Positions 45,635-54,757 are shown, counted from the stretch's first letter. The stretch: 64,000 nucleotides of DNA from Kiloniellaceae bacterium (GCA_021776195.1 JAJFGK010000090.1:11131-75130), one strand, 5' to 3'. Notes: generated by a model from the letters alone, not told the origin. Program-made: numbers and translations.

Positions 45635-47248
45635 ATGACGATCGACGATGGACCCGTGGCCATCGAGCGGCCCACGGCTATCGAGCTAAAGGACATCAAC
45701 AAGGCCTTCGGTCTGGTCCGGGCCAACAGGAACGTCTCGCTAAGCGTGCCGGCCGGCACGATCCACGGCATCATCGGCGAGAACGGGGCCGGCAAGTCGA
45801 CCCTGATGAGCGTGATCTACGGCTTCTACGAGCCTGACAGCGGCGCCATCCTGATCGACGGCACCGAGGTCAGGATCCGCTCGTCGCGCGATGCCATCGA
45901 CCGCGGCATCGGCATGGTCCATCAGCACTTCATGCTGGTGGAGACCTTCACCGTGCTGGAGAACGTCCTGCTGGGCGCCGAGTCCGGGGCCCTGCTGACC
46001 CGGTCCAAGGCCCTGGCGCGGGCCGAGTTCGAGCGCCTCGAGGAAAGCTACGGCCTTTTCGTCGATCCCGATGCCATCGCCGGTCGCCTGCCGGTCGGCG
46101 AACAGCAGCGCGTCGAGATCCTGAAGGCGCTCTATCGCGGCGCCGAGATCCTGATTCTCGACGAACCGACCGGGGTTCTGACGCCCCAGGAAACCGATTC
46201 CCTGTTCCAGATCCTGCGGGCCCTGCGGGACCGCGGGGTGACGGTCATCCTGATCACCCACAAGCTGCGGGAAATCATGGCCGTCACCGACAATGTGACG
46301 GTGATGCGCGGCGGCGAGGTGGTGGCCCATCGCCGGACCGCCCGGACCGACAAGGAGGAACTGGCCGAACTCATGGTCGGGCGCAAGGTGCGCCTGGAAC
46401 TGGACAAGGAAGTCGCCAGCCCCGGCGAGCCGCTCCTGCGGGTCCGCGACCTCAGTCTGCGCGACGCCCTCGGCGTGGCCCGGGTCGACGCGGTCAGCTT
46501 CGAGGTCCGGCGCGGCGAGATTGTCGGGATCGCCGGCGTTTCGGGCAACGGCCAGAGCGAGCTGCTGGAGACCCTGGCGGGCATCCGCCCGCCCGACGCC
46601 GGCGCCATCGAGCTGCTCGACCGGACGATCACACCGGAGCACCCCCTGACACCCGACGCCCTGCGCACGCTCGGTCTGGCGCACGTCCCCGAAGACCGCC
46701 AGCGCCGGGGCCTCGTCACCCAGTTCGCGGCCTTCGAGTCGGCCCTCCTCGGCTATCACGACGATCCCGCCTACAACGGGCCCTGCCTGACCGACCGACC
46801 CGCGATCATGGCCGCGACCGACGCGATGATGAGGGACTTCGATGTCCGGCCGCGGGACGTTTCCTTGAAGACCGCCAACTTTTCCGGCGGCAATCAGCAA
46901 AAGCTCGTCCTGGCGCGCGAACTGGGCCGCGATCCGGCGGTTTTACTGGTCGGGCAGCCGACCCGGGGCGTCGACATCGGCGCCATCGAGTTCATCCACA
47001 AGACCCTGGTGGCGATGCGCGATGCGGGCTGCGCCGTGCTCTTGGTCTCGGTCGAGCTGGAAGAGGTCATGGCCCTGGCCGACCGCATCCTGGTGATGTT
47101 CGAGGGGCGCATCGTCGGCGAGGTCGCCGCCGCCGAGGCCGATGAACGGATTCTGGGGCTGATGATGGCCAACGCCCATGGACAGGAGCCATCGCCGGGC
47201 CAGCAGCAACCCACTAGCCAAGAGCAAACCCCGGGGCCGGGGCCGTGA
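45635..47248 (+). CDS. Nucleoside ABC importer ATPase (two-domain)
   Basis: A 537-residue ATPase with two domains in tandem, as in sugar and nucleoside (NupA/YufO-type) importers. Domain 1 has GENGAGKSTLM, a signature region LPVGEQQRVEIL and LILDEPTGVLTPQE; domain 2 has the altered P-loop GVSGNGQSELLE and FSGGNQQKLVLAREL, the usual asymmetry of this family. A Pro/Gln-rich tail closes it. The stop overlaps the GTG start of the first permease (GTGA). Confidence 0.92.
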   Translation: MTIDDGPVAIERPTAIELKDINKAFGLVRANRNVSLSVPAGTIHGIIGENGAGKSTLMSVIYGFYEPDSGAILIDGTEVRIRSSRDAIDRGIGMVHQHFMLVETFTVLENVLLGAESGALLTRSKALARAEFERLEESYGLFVDPDAIAGRLPVGEQQRVEILKALYRGAEILILDEPTGVLTPQETDSLFQILRALRDRGVTVILITHKLREIMAVTDNVTVMRGGEVVAHRRTARTDKEELAELMVGRKVRLELDKEVASPGEPLLRVRDLSLRDALGVARVDAVSFEVRRGEIVGIAGVSGNGQSELLETLAGIRPPDAGAIELLDRTITPEHPLTPDALRTLGLAHVPEDRQRRGLVTQFAAFESALLGYHDDPAYNGPCLTDRPAIMAATDAMMRDFDVRPRDVSLKTANFSGGNQQKLVLARELGRDPAVLLVGQPTRGVDIGAIEFIHKTLVAMRDAGCAVLLVSVELEEVMALADRILVMFEGRIVGEVAAAEADERILGLMMANAHGQEPSPGQQQPTSQEQTPGPGP

Positions 47249-48378
47249 GCGCGCCGCTGCCGCCGCTCCCGCGCTGGATCGATATCGGGCTGATCCCGCT
47301 GCTCAACATCCTGCTGGCGATGATCGTCGCCGGCCTGATCATCCTGCTGATCGGCGAGAACCCGCTGGAGGCCGTCCAGATCATGCTGGCCGGCGCGCTC
47401 GGTTACGACGAGGGCATCGGCTATACGCTCTACTACACGACCAACTTCGTCTTCACCGGTCTGGCCGTGGCCGTCGCGTTTCATGCCGGGCTCTTCAACA
47501 TCGGCGGCGAGGGTCAGGCCTATATCGGCGGCCTCGGTCTCGGTCTGGCGATGCTGGCGAGCGACGGCTGGCTGCCCTTCTGGGCGCTGCTGCCCCTGGG
47601 TATCCTGGCCTCGGCTGCCTTCGGCGCGGCCTGGGCCGCGGTGCCGGCGGTGCTCCAGGCCTACCGCGGCAGCCATATCGTCATCACCACCATCATGTTC
47701 AACTTCATCGCCTCGGCGCTGATGGTCTATCTGCTGGTCAATGTGCTGATCGAGCCGGGTTCCATGTCGCCGGAAAGCCGCGAGTTCGCCCAGGCCGCCT
47801 GGCTGCCTTTCATGCACGAGCTGCTGGCCGGCTTCGGGATCACGGTGACCGCGACGCCGCTCAATCTCTCGGTGGTCTGGGCCGGTATCGCCTGCGTCGC
47901 GGTCTGGGTCTACATCTGGCGCACCCGCTGGGGCTACCAGCTTCGCACCGTCGGCCTGAACGAGGCCGCCGCGGTCTATGCCGGGATCAATCCCCGGCGG
48001 GTCATCGTCTTGACCATGTGCATCTCCGGCGCGCTTGCCGGCTTCGTCGGCATGAACGAGGTCATGGGGGTGCATCACCGGCTGCTCTTGAATTTCACCG
48101 CCGGCTACGGCTTTACCGGCATCGCGGTCTCGCTGATGGGGCGCAACCATCCCTTCGGCATCGTGCTGGCGAGCTTGCTTTTCGGCCTGCTCTACCAGGG
48201 CGGCGCCGAGCTGGCCTTCGAGATCCCGACCATGACCCGCGAGATGGTGGTCATGCTGCAGGGCCTGGTGATTCTCTTCAGCGGCGCCCTGGCCTACATG
48301 TTGAACCCCCTGGTGGCACGCCTCTACCACGGCTTCATCGGACGGCGCGCGCGCGCCGCGGTCGGGCAGGAGGCGTGA
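47245..48378 (+). CDS. Nucleoside ABC importer permease 1
   Basis: A 377-residue BPD_transp_2-type permease with eight or more membrane helices and a first helix at about residues 15-40. The AFHAGLFNIGGEGQAYIGG segment is diagnostic of the YufP-type first permease. Start GTG 47245 overlaps the ATPase stop by four bases, and the stop overlaps the second permease start by one base (TGATG). Confidence 0.92.
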   Translation: MSAPLPPLPRWIDIGLIPLLNILLAMIVAGLIILLIGENPLEAVQIMLAGALGYDEGIGYTLYYTTNFVFTGLAVAVAFHAGLFNIGGEGQAYIGGLGLGLAMLASDGWLPFWALLPLGILASAAFGAAWAAVPAVLQAYRGSHIVITTIMFNFIASALMVYLLVNVLIEPGSMSPESREFAQAAWLPFMHELLAGFGITVTATPLNLSVVWAGIACVAVWVYIWRTRWGYQLRTVGLNEAAAVYAGINPRRVIVLTMCISGALAGFVGMNEVMGVHHRLLLNFTAGYGFTGIAVSLMGRNHPFGIVLASLLFGLLYQGGAELAFEIPTMTREMVVMLQGLVILFSGALAYMLNPLVARLYHGFIGRRARAAVGQEA

Positions 48379-49352
48379 TGGAAGAGGCCTACCTCCTGGT
48401 CCTGCTGACCTTCGATGCCACGCTCCGGGTCTCGACGCCCCTGGTGCTCTGCGCCATGGCCGGGCTCTTTTCCGAACGCTCGGGGATCATCGACATCTCG
48501 CTCGAAGGCAAGATGCTGGGCGCCGCCTTCATGGCCGCCTCGGTGTCGGTCTGGACCGGCTCGGCCTGGCTCGGGCTGCTCGGCGGCGTGGCCCTGGCGG
48601 TCGGGCTCGGGCTGCTGCACGGCTTTGCCTGCATCACCCACCGGGGCAACCAGGTGGTCAGCGGCGTGGCCATCAACATCCTCATGTCCGGCCTGACGGT
48701 GGTGCTGGCGACGGCCTGGTTCCGGCAGGGCGGCCAGACCCCGGCGCTCGCCCCCGAGGGCCGCTTCCACTCGCTGACCTGGCCCTTCGCCGAGACCTTG
48801 GCCGGCCTGCCGATCCTGGGCCGGATCTACGCCGAGGTGATCAGCGGCCACAACCTGCTGGTCTACGTCGCCTTCGCGGTGGTGCCGCTGACCTGGTGGA
48901 TCGTCACCAAGACCCGGTTCGGCTTGCGGCTGCGCGCCGTCGGCGAGAACCCGGCGGCGGTCGACACGGCGGGGATATCCGTCGTGCGGCTGCGCTATTC
49001 GGCGGTCCTGATCGCCGGCCTCTTGACCGGCATCGCCGGCGCCTACCTTTCGACCGCCCAGGGGTCCGGCTTCGTGCGCGAAATGACCGCGGGCCAGGGC
49101 TATATTGCCCTGGCCGCCATGATCTTCGGCAAGTGGCGCCCGGTGCCGGCCATGCTGGCCTGCCTGCTGTTCGGGCTGCTGGACGCCATCGCGATCCGCC
49201 TCCAAGGGGTCGCCCTGCCCCTGGTCGGCGAGATCCCGGTCCAGTTCATCCAGGCCTTGCCCTATGTCGTCACCGTGGTGCTGCTGGCCGGCTTCATCGG
49301 CCGGGCGGTGGCGCCCAAGGCGATCGGCATGCCCTATGTGAAGGAGCGGTGA
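48378..49352 (+). CDS. Nucleoside ABC importer permease 2
   Basis: A 324-residue YufQ-type second permease. The N-terminal AMAGLFSERSGIIDISLEGKML is the hallmark of this subunit. Start ATG 48378 overlaps the previous stop. The frame is open for about 1.2 kb upstream, but that is a shadow of permease 1. The last base is shared with the first possible cytidine deaminase start. Confidence 0.92.
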   Translation: MEEAYLLVLLTFDATLRVSTPLVLCAMAGLFSERSGIIDISLEGKMLGAAFMAASVSVWTGSAWLGLLGGVALAVGLGLLHGFACITHRGNQVVSGVAINILMSGLTVVLATAWFRQGGQTPALAPEGRFHSLTWPFAETLAGLPILGRIYAEVISGHNLLVYVAFAVVPLTWWIVTKTRFGLRLRAVGENPAAVDTAGISVVRLRYSAVLIAGLLTGIAGAYLSTAQGSGFVREMTAGQGYIALAAMIFGKWRPVPAMLACLLFGLLDAIAIRLQGVALPLVGEIPVQFIQALPYVVTVVLLAGFIGRAVAPKAIGMPYVKER

Positions 49353-49373
49353 TGGGTGAAGGAGCGGCGATGG
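49338..49373. repeat. 18-bp tandem duplication carrying a ribosome-binding site and start codon
   Basis: GTGAAGGAGCGGTGATGG (49338-49355) and GTGAAGGAGCGGCGATGG (49356-49373) differ at one base. Each contains AAGGAG five bases before an ATG, so the deaminase has two equally good starts, 49352 and 49370, in the same frame. Confidence 0.9.
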
Positions 49374-49759
49374 AGGACTTGTTCGCGGCGGCGCGGGCGG
49401 CCCGGGACCAGGCCTACGCGCCCTACTCCAATTTCGCCGTGGGCGCGGCCCTGCGCGCGGCGAGCGGCGCGGTCTTCGCCGGCTGCAACGTCGAGAACGC
49501 GGCCTATCCGCAAGGCTGGTGCGCCGAGGCATCGGCCATTGCCGCCATGGTCCTGGCCGGCGAGCGGCGGATCGTCGAACTGGCCGTGATCGGCGGCGGC
49601 GCGGAGCTCTGCACGCCCTGCGGCGGCTGCCGCCAGAAGCTCCGGGAGTTCGCCGGCGACGACCTGCCGGTGCACATCCTGGGGCCCGAGGGTCTGCGCC
49701 GTAGCGTCACCCTGGGCGAGCTGCTGCCCCTCTCCTTTGGGCCGCGGAACCTGCCATGA
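49352..49759 (+). CDS. cdd: Cytidine deaminase
   Basis: A 135-residue homotetrameric-type deaminase converting cytidine and deoxycytidine to uridine and deoxyuridine. Zinc ligands and the proton shuttle are in CAEASAIAAM and PCGGCRQ, and the substrate loop is NVENAAYPQG. The start may be 49352 or, six codons on, 49370; both have an identical AAGGAG because of a local 18-bp duplication. The stop overlaps the start of the phosphorylase gene. It acts on nucleosides delivered by the transporter encoded just upstream. Confidence 0.95.
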   Translation: MGEGAAMEDLFAAARAARDQAYAPYSNFAVGAALRAASGAVFAGCNVENAAYPQGWCAEASAIAAMVLAGERRIVELAVIGGGAELCTPCGGCRQKLREFAGDDLPVHILGPEGLRRSVTLGELLPLSFGPRNLP

Positions 49760-50595
49760 CCCCGGAGATCGAAGCCCAGGCCGAGAGCGCCGCCGCCGAG
49801 CTGCGCCGCGCCGCGCCGCACGCAACCCCACGCCTGGGTCTGGTCCTGGGCTCCGGGCTCGGCAGCCTGGTGGCGGACTTGGAGGACGCGACCGCGGTTC
49901 CTTACGACCGCCTGCCGGGCTTCCCGCACACCGGTGTCGGCGGCCATGACGGTCAACTGGTCCTGGGGCTGCTGGGTGGGCTGCCGGTTGCGGTCCTGCA
50001 AGGCCGCGCCCATCCTTACGAAACTGGCCGGGCCGACGCCATGGCGGTGCCGATCTGGACCTTGCGGGCCCTGGGCTGTCAGGCGGTGGTGCTGACCAAT
50101 GCCGCCGGCTCGCTGCGCGAAGAGATGCGCCCCGGCGCGGTCATGCTGGTGATCGACCACATCAACTTCGCCGGCCTTTCGCCGCTGGTCGGCGCCACCG
50201 GCGACGAGCGCTTCGTCGACATGACGGCGGCCTACGATCCGGGTCTTTGCCAGGCGCTGCGTGCCGCGGCCGGGGCGGTCAACGTCCTGCTCCACGAGGG
50301 CACCTATATCTGGTTTCTCGGGCCGCAGTTCGAGACCCCGGCGGAAATTCGCGCCGCCGCGGCCCTCGGCGCCGACGCGGTCGGCATGTCCACCGTGCCC
50401 GAGGTGATCCTGGCGCGCCGGGCCGGTCTCACGGCGGCGGCGCTTTCGATTGTCACCAACCCGGCGGCCGGCCTGGGGGAGGGGCCGCTGAGCCACGGTC
50501 AGACCCAGGCCGTGGCCGCGAAGGGCGCCGAAGCGGCGGGGCGCATTCTGATCTGCTTCGCCGCGGCGCGGGCTCAGGCGGGACCCCTGCAATGA
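49756..50595 (+). CDS. Purine nucleoside phosphorylase (trimeric, class II)
   Basis: A 279-residue enzyme that splits purine (deoxy)nucleosides with phosphate. Family segments are GLVLGSGLGSLV (phosphate loop), LQGRAHPYE, TNAAGSL, and the FLGPQFETPAEIRA plus GADAVGMSTVPEVI region with the Asn of SIVTNPAAG. The Asn/Glu base-recognition set looks like the high-molecular-weight-independent trimeric type (PunA). Start ATG 49756 overlaps the cdd stop in an ATGA. Confidence 0.94.
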   Translation: MTPEIEAQAESAAAELRRAAPHATPRLGLVLGSGLGSLVADLEDATAVPYDRLPGFPHTGVGGHDGQLVLGLLGGLPVAVLQGRAHPYETGRADAMAVPIWTLRALGCQAVVLTNAAGSLREEMRPGAVMLVIDHINFAGLSPLVGATGDERFVDMTAAYDPGLCQALRAAAGAVNVLLHEGTYIWFLGPQFETPAEIRAAAALGADAVGMSTVPEVILARRAGLTAAALSIVTNPAAGLGEGPLSHGQTQAVAAKGAEAAGRILICFAAARAQAGPLQ

Positions 50596-50616
50596 GTGAC
50601 ACCCCTGCAATGACTG
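50581..50616. repeat. 18-bp tandem duplication at the 3' end of the phosphorylase gene
   Basis: Copies at 50581-50598 and 50599-50616 match at 15 of 18 positions and share ACCCCTGCAATGA. The first copy contains the phosphorylase stop, and the second repeats that stop context downstream. Confidence 0.85.
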
Positions 50617-50626
50617 CCGACCCCCG

Positions 50627-51964
50627 ATGGCCGTGATGTTGCCGCAAGAGATCATCCGCAAGAAGCGCGACGGCGGCCGCCTCGACGAGTCCGAAATCGC
50701 CGCCGTGGCGGCGGGCCTGGTCGACGGCGGTTTCAGCGATGCGCAGGTCGCCGCCTTCGCCATGGCGGTCTACTTCCAGGGCCTGACACGGGACGAACTT
50801 GTGGTCTTGACCCGGGCCATGACCGAATCGGGCGAGCGTCTATCCTGGGCAGCGCTCGACCTCGACGGGCCGGTCCTCGACAAGCACTCCAGCGGCGGGG
50901 TGGGCGACAAGGTGAGCCTGATGCTGGCGCCGCTTGTCGCCGCCGCCGGCGGCTTCGTGCCGATGATCTCGGGCCGCGGCCTGGGTCACACCGGCGGCAC
51001 CCTGGACAAGCTCCAGGCGATCCCCGGCTATGACATCGCGCCGGACCCAGCGGTCTTTCGCGACACGGTCAAGCGGGTCGGCTGCGCCATCATCGGTCAG
51101 ACCGCCGATCTGGCGCCGGCCGACGGGCGCTTCTATGCCGTGCGCGACGTCACCGCGACGGTCGAGTCGATCCCGCTGATCACCGCCTCGATTCTCTCCA
51201 AGAAACTGGCGGCCGGGCTCGACGCCCTGGTCATGGACGTAAAGACCGGCAACGGCGCCTTCGCCGCCGAGCTGGACCGGGCCCGCGCCCTGGCCCGCTC
51301 CATCGTCGCGGTAGCCGAGGGCGCCGGGCTGCCGGCGCGGGCGCTGATCACCGATATGGACCAGGTGCTGGGCCGCAGCGTGGGCAACGCCCTGGAGGTC
51401 ATCGAGGCGGTCGACTACCTGACCGGCGCGGCGCGCGATCCCCGGCTCCACGCCGTCACCCTGGCCCTGGCCGGCGAGCTCCTCTGTCTGGGCGGCCTGG
51501 CGCCGGACCCCGCCGCCGGGAGCGCCACGTCGGCTGCCCTGCTGCAGAGCGGCGCGGCGGCCGAGGTCTTCGCCGCCATGGTCGCGGCCCTCGGCGGGCC
51601 GGGCGACATCCTGGGTAAGGCTGCGACCGGTCTCCCGCGCGCGCCGGTCGTACGTGCCGTACCGCCGGCCCGCGCCGGCATCGTCCAGGCCATGGACGCC
51701 CGGGCCATCGGGATCGCGGTGGTGGCCCTCGGTGGCGGCCGGACCGGGGCGGGCGACAGCATCGATCCGGCGGTCGGTTTCTCCCAGGTGGCGGCCGTGG
51801 GCGAGGCGGTCGATGGCGACCGTCCCCTGGCCCTGGTCCACGCCGCCAGCGAGGCCGATGCCGAGGCCGCCACGGCGACGCTTCGTCAGGCCGTGATACT
51901 GGGCGAAGCAAGCGTACAGCCCCGGCCCGTGGTGATCGAGGCCCTGTCGGATGGCGATGAGTGA
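50627..51964 (+). CDS. deoA: Thymidine phosphorylase
   Basis: A 445-residue enzyme that cleaves thymidine and deoxyuridine to base and deoxyribose-1-phosphate. The signature KHSSGGVGDKVS and MISGRGLGHTGGTLDKLQAI are intact. Start ATG 50627 (MAVM) is used; ATG 50636 is an alternative. It follows the purine phosphorylase by 31 bases, and its 3' end overlaps the next gene by 14 bases. With cytidine deaminase upstream it completes conversion of imported pyrimidine deoxynucleosides to uracil or thymine. Confidence 0.95.
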   Translation: MAVMLPQEIIRKKRDGGRLDESEIAAVAAGLVDGGFSDAQVAAFAMAVYFQGLTRDELVVLTRAMTESGERLSWAALDLDGPVLDKHSSGGVGDKVSLMLAPLVAAAGGFVPMISGRGLGHTGGTLDKLQAIPGYDIAPDPAVFRDTVKRVGCAIIGQTADLAPADGRFYAVRDVTATVESIPLITASILSKKLAAGLDALVMDVKTGNGAFAAELDRARALARSIVAVAEGAGLPARALITDMDQVLGRSVGNALEVIEAVDYLTGAARDPRLHAVTLALAGELLCLGGLAPDPAAGSATSAALLQSGAAAEVFAAMVAALGGPGDILGKAATGLPRAPVVRAVPPARAGIVQAMDARAIGIAVVALGGGRTGAGDSIDPAVGFSQVAAVGEAVDGDRPLALVHAASEADAEAATATLRQAVILGEASVQPRPVVIEALSDGDE

Positions 51965-52838
51965 AGTTCCGCGATACCGGACCTCCAGCGCCGAGGGTCT
52001 GAGCGCGGGCATGGCGCGGGACTTCCAGGCGGACGGTCTGCTGGTGCTGGAGGACTTTGCGTCGCCGGCGGCCTGCCTGCGCCTGATGGACCGCGCGGCG
52101 GCGATGATCGAGGCCTTCGATCCGGCCGAGGTTCGCTCGGTTTTCTCGACCCGCCAGACCTCTCACCTGGGCGACCCCTATTTCGAGGGCTCGGGCGACA
52201 AGATCCGCTTCTTCTTCGAGGAAGGCGCCTTCGACGCGGCCGGCGGTCTGACCCGGCCCAAAGGCCTGGCCATCAACAAGATCGGCCATGCGCTGCACGA
52301 TCTCGATCCCGCCTTCGACGCCTTCTCGCGCCAGCCGGCCCTGGCCCGGCTGGCCGCCGACATGGGCTTTGCCGCGCCGCTGCTGCTGCAGTCGATGATG
52401 ATCTTCAAGCAGCCGCGCATCGGCGGCGAGGTCACGATCCACCAGGACTCGACCTTTCTTCGCACCGAGCCGCTCTCCTGCCGGGCCTTCTGGTTCGCCC
52501 TGGAGGACGCCACCCTGGAGAACGGCTGTCTCTTCGCGCTGCCCGGCCACCACAAGGGACCCTTGAAGCAGCGCCACTTTCGCAACGCCGCGGGTCATCT
52601 GGTGACCGAGACCCTCGATTCTTCGCCCTGGCCGGACCGGGATCACGTCCCCCTGGAAGTGCCCCGGGGAACCCTGGTCCTGCTCGACGGCAAGCTGCCG
52701 CACTTCAGCGGCGCGAACCGGTCGGCCCGTTCCCGGCAGGCCTACACGCTGCATCTGATCGATGGTGCCTGCCGTTACCCGGCGGACAATTGGCTGCAGC
52801 GCGCGCCGGGCTTGCCCCTGCGGGGATTCGCGCCATGA
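51951..52838 (+). CDS. PHYHD1-like Fe(II)/2-oxoglutarate dioxygenase
   Basis: A 295-residue PhyH-family oxygenase closest in motif pattern to the animal PHYHD1 group. IGGEVTIHQDSTFL carries the iron-binding His and Asp, ALEDATLENGCLF is the conserved core, LPHFSGANRS has the distal His, and RQAYTLH the 2-oxoglutarate Arg. It overlaps deoA by 14 bases and the next gene may start on its stop (ATGA), so it belongs to the nucleoside operon. That setting suggests a nucleoside, base or released sugar derivative as substrate; pyrimidine deoxynucleoside 1'- and 2'-hydroxylases of this general mechanism are known in fungi. This is inference. Confidence 0.82.
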   Translation: MAMSEVPRYRTSSAEGLSAGMARDFQADGLLVLEDFASPAACLRLMDRAAAMIEAFDPAEVRSVFSTRQTSHLGDPYFEGSGDKIRFFFEEGAFDAAGGLTRPKGLAINKIGHALHDLDPAFDAFSRQPALARLAADMGFAAPLLLQSMMIFKQPRIGGEVTIHQDSTFLRTEPLSCRAFWFALEDATLENGCLFALPGHHKGPLKQRHFRNAAGHLVTETLDSSPWPDRDHVPLEVPRGTLVLLDGKLPHFSGANRSARSRQAYTLHLIDGACRYPADNWLQRAPGLPLRGFAP

Positions 52839-52876
52839 TCGTCGCCGAGAAACGCGCCGCTGGAATGGAGAGTGCC

Positions 52877-53833
52877 ATGTCGAACGAGTCTTTTGAGCCC
52901 ATCGATCCCGCCGTGGTGCCGCGCTTTGCCGACATCGCGACCTTCATGCGCACAAGGCGGCACGACATCACCGATGCGGTCGATATCGGACTGGTCGGGG
53001 TGCCCTTCGACATCGGCCTCAACTACCGCTCCGGCGCGCGCCAGGGTCCGGCCGGGGTGCGCGAGGCCTCGCGCATCATCCGGCGGGTACACCCCTCCAG
53101 CGGTATCAAGCCCTTCGAGATCTGCAACGTCGCCGACCTTGGCGATGCGCCGGTCAATCCCCTGAACAAGGACCGCTCGATCGACATGATCCAGGGCTTC
53201 TTCGAGGAGCTGCGCGACCACGCCATCACCCCCATAGCCATCGGCGGCGATCACACCATCCCGCTGCCGATCCTGCGCGCCATCGCCAAGGACCGGCCGG
53301 TCGGTGTGCTGCACTTCGACGCCCACGCCGATACCCTGGACGAGCTCTGCGGCGACAAGGTGAACCATGCGACCTTCCTGCGGCGCGGTCACGAGGAGGG
53401 ATTGGTGGACCCGGCCCGGGTGATCCAGGTCGGGCTGCGCGGCAGCCGCTTCGACGAGAACGACATCCAGTACGGCTACGACGTTGGCTATTCGATCGTT
53501 ACCATGGACGAATACGAGGATATGGGCCGCGCCGCGGTGATCGACAAGATCCACGCCGTCCTGGGCGACGGCCCAGTCTATATCTCCCTCGACATCGACG
53601 GCCTGGACCCGGCCTATCTGCCCGGCACCGGCGTGCCGGAGATCGGCGGCATCCTGCCGCGCGATGCCCAGGTGATCCTGCGCTCTCTACAGGGCCGCGA
53701 GATCGTCGGGGCCGACATCAGCGAGGTCTCGCCCTGCTTCGACCCCACCGGCATCACCTGCATCACGGTCGCCAACCTGATGTTCGAAATGCTCTGCGTG
53801 ATGGCCGATTCCCTGGCCGCGCGGCGCGGCTAG
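52877..53833 (+). CDS. Ureohydrolase, agmatinase / guanidino-acid hydrolase family
   Basis: A 318-residue binuclear manganese hydrolase that releases urea from a guanidino compound. All metal ligands are present: His126 (GGDHT), Asp148/His150/Asp152 (DAHAD) and Asp239/Asp241 (SLDIDG). The DAHADTLDELCGDK and TFLRRGHEEGL segments look more like guanidinobutyrase and guanidinopropionase than E. coli SpeB, so the substrate need not be agmatine. Start ATG 52877 is chosen for GGAG six bases upstream; an ATG at 52835 overlaps the previous stop. It is located in the nucleoside operon next to the PHYHD1-like oxygenase. Confidence 0.88.
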   Translation: MSNESFEPIDPAVVPRFADIATFMRTRRHDITDAVDIGLVGVPFDIGLNYRSGARQGPAGVREASRIIRRVHPSSGIKPFEICNVADLGDAPVNPLNKDRSIDMIQGFFEELRDHAITPIAIGGDHTIPLPILRAIAKDRPVGVLHFDAHADTLDELCGDKVNHATFLRRGHEEGLVDPARVIQVGLRGSRFDENDIQYGYDVGYSIVTMDEYEDMGRAAVIDKIHAVLGDGPVYISLDIDGLDPAYLPGTGVPEIGGILPRDAQVILRSLQGREIVGADISEVSPCFDPTGITCITVANLMFEMLCVMADSLAARRG

Positions 53834-53848
53834 CGGTCCACGAAAGCC

Positions 53849-54757
53849 ATGGCCGGCACGATCCCCTTCGTCCGCGAGCTGGACTTCGAGTATGGCCGGG
53901 TCGACCAGGTCTCGCCGCTGATCCGCCGCGTCGTCGCCAACAATCCCAGCGCCTTTACCTACTACGGCACGGGGACCTACATCGTCGGGCGCGGCGAGGT
54001 GGCGGTGATTGACCCCGGCCCGCTGCTGCACGATCACGTCGAGGCCCTGCTGGCCGCGGTGGCGGGGGAGCGAGTGACCCACATCCTGGTGACCCACACC
54101 CACAGCGACCATTCGCCGGCCGCCGCGCCGCTCCAAAAGGCCACCGGGGCGCCGACCTACGGCTTCGGCCCGCACGGCTCGGGCCGCCCTGAGCCCGATG
54201 TCCGGGTCGAGGAGGACGGCGACCGCGCCTTTCGCCCTGACCATCGGCTCCATGACGGCGACGCGATCGCCGGGCCGGGCTGGACCTTCGAGGCGCTGCA
54301 CACGCCGGGCCACACCTCGAACCACCTCTGCTTTGCCCTGGGCGAGGAACGGGCGCTCTTTTCCGGCGACCATGTGATGGGCTGGTCGACCTCGGTGATC
54401 TCGCCGCCCGACGGCGACATGCAGGCCTACATGCAGGCGCTGCGGCGCCTGCTGGCGCGCGACGACGCGACCTACTGGCCGACCCACGGCCCGCCGATCA
54501 CCGATCCCCGGCGTCACGTCGAGGCCCTGATCGCCCACCGCGAGGCGCGCGAGGCGGCCATCGCCGCCTGCCTGGCCGAGGGCATGACCCGGATCCCGGC
54601 CATCGTCGAGCGGCTCTACGCCGACGTGCCGGTCCTTTTGCATCCCGCCGCCGGCCGGTCGGTCTTCGCCCACCTGATCCACATGGTCGAGACCGGCCAG
54701 GCCGCCTGCGACGGTCCGCCCAGCGTCGCGGGCTCCTATTCGCCGCGGGACAAATAG
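53849..54757 (+). CDS. Metallo-beta-lactamase-fold hydrolase
   Basis: A 302-residue MBL-fold enzyme. HTHSDHSPAA is the dimetal motif, with further ligands in LHTPGHTSNHL, FSGDHV and PTHGPPI. The C-terminal region resembles LACTB2-like and winged-helix-tailed MBL hydrolases. It lies 15 bases after the ureohydrolase and is probably the last gene of the operon; its stop is 14 bases from that of the convergent dipeptidase. Thioester, lactone or nuclease substrates are all possible, and none can be assigned. Confidence 0.82.
   Translation: MAGTIPFVRELDFEYGRVDQVSPLIRRVVANNPSAFTYYGTGTYIVGRGEVAVIDPGPLLHDHVEALLAAVAGERVTHILVTHTHSDHSPAAAPLQKATGAPTYGFGPHGSGRPEPDVRVEEDGDRAFRPDHRLHDGDAIAGPGWTFEALHTPGHTSNHLCFALGEERALFSGDHVMGWSTSVISPPDGDMQAYMQALRRLLARDDATYWPTHGPPITDPRRHVEALIAHREAREAAIAACLAEGMTRIPAIVERLYADVPVLLHPAAGRSVFAHLIHMVETGQAACDGPPSVAGSYSPRDK

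Noticed and set aside
47178..48377. Long frame upstream of the second nucleoside permease suggesting a fusion protein
   Set aside because: The stretch overlaps the well-supported first permease in another frame and has Arg/Ala-rich shadow composition.
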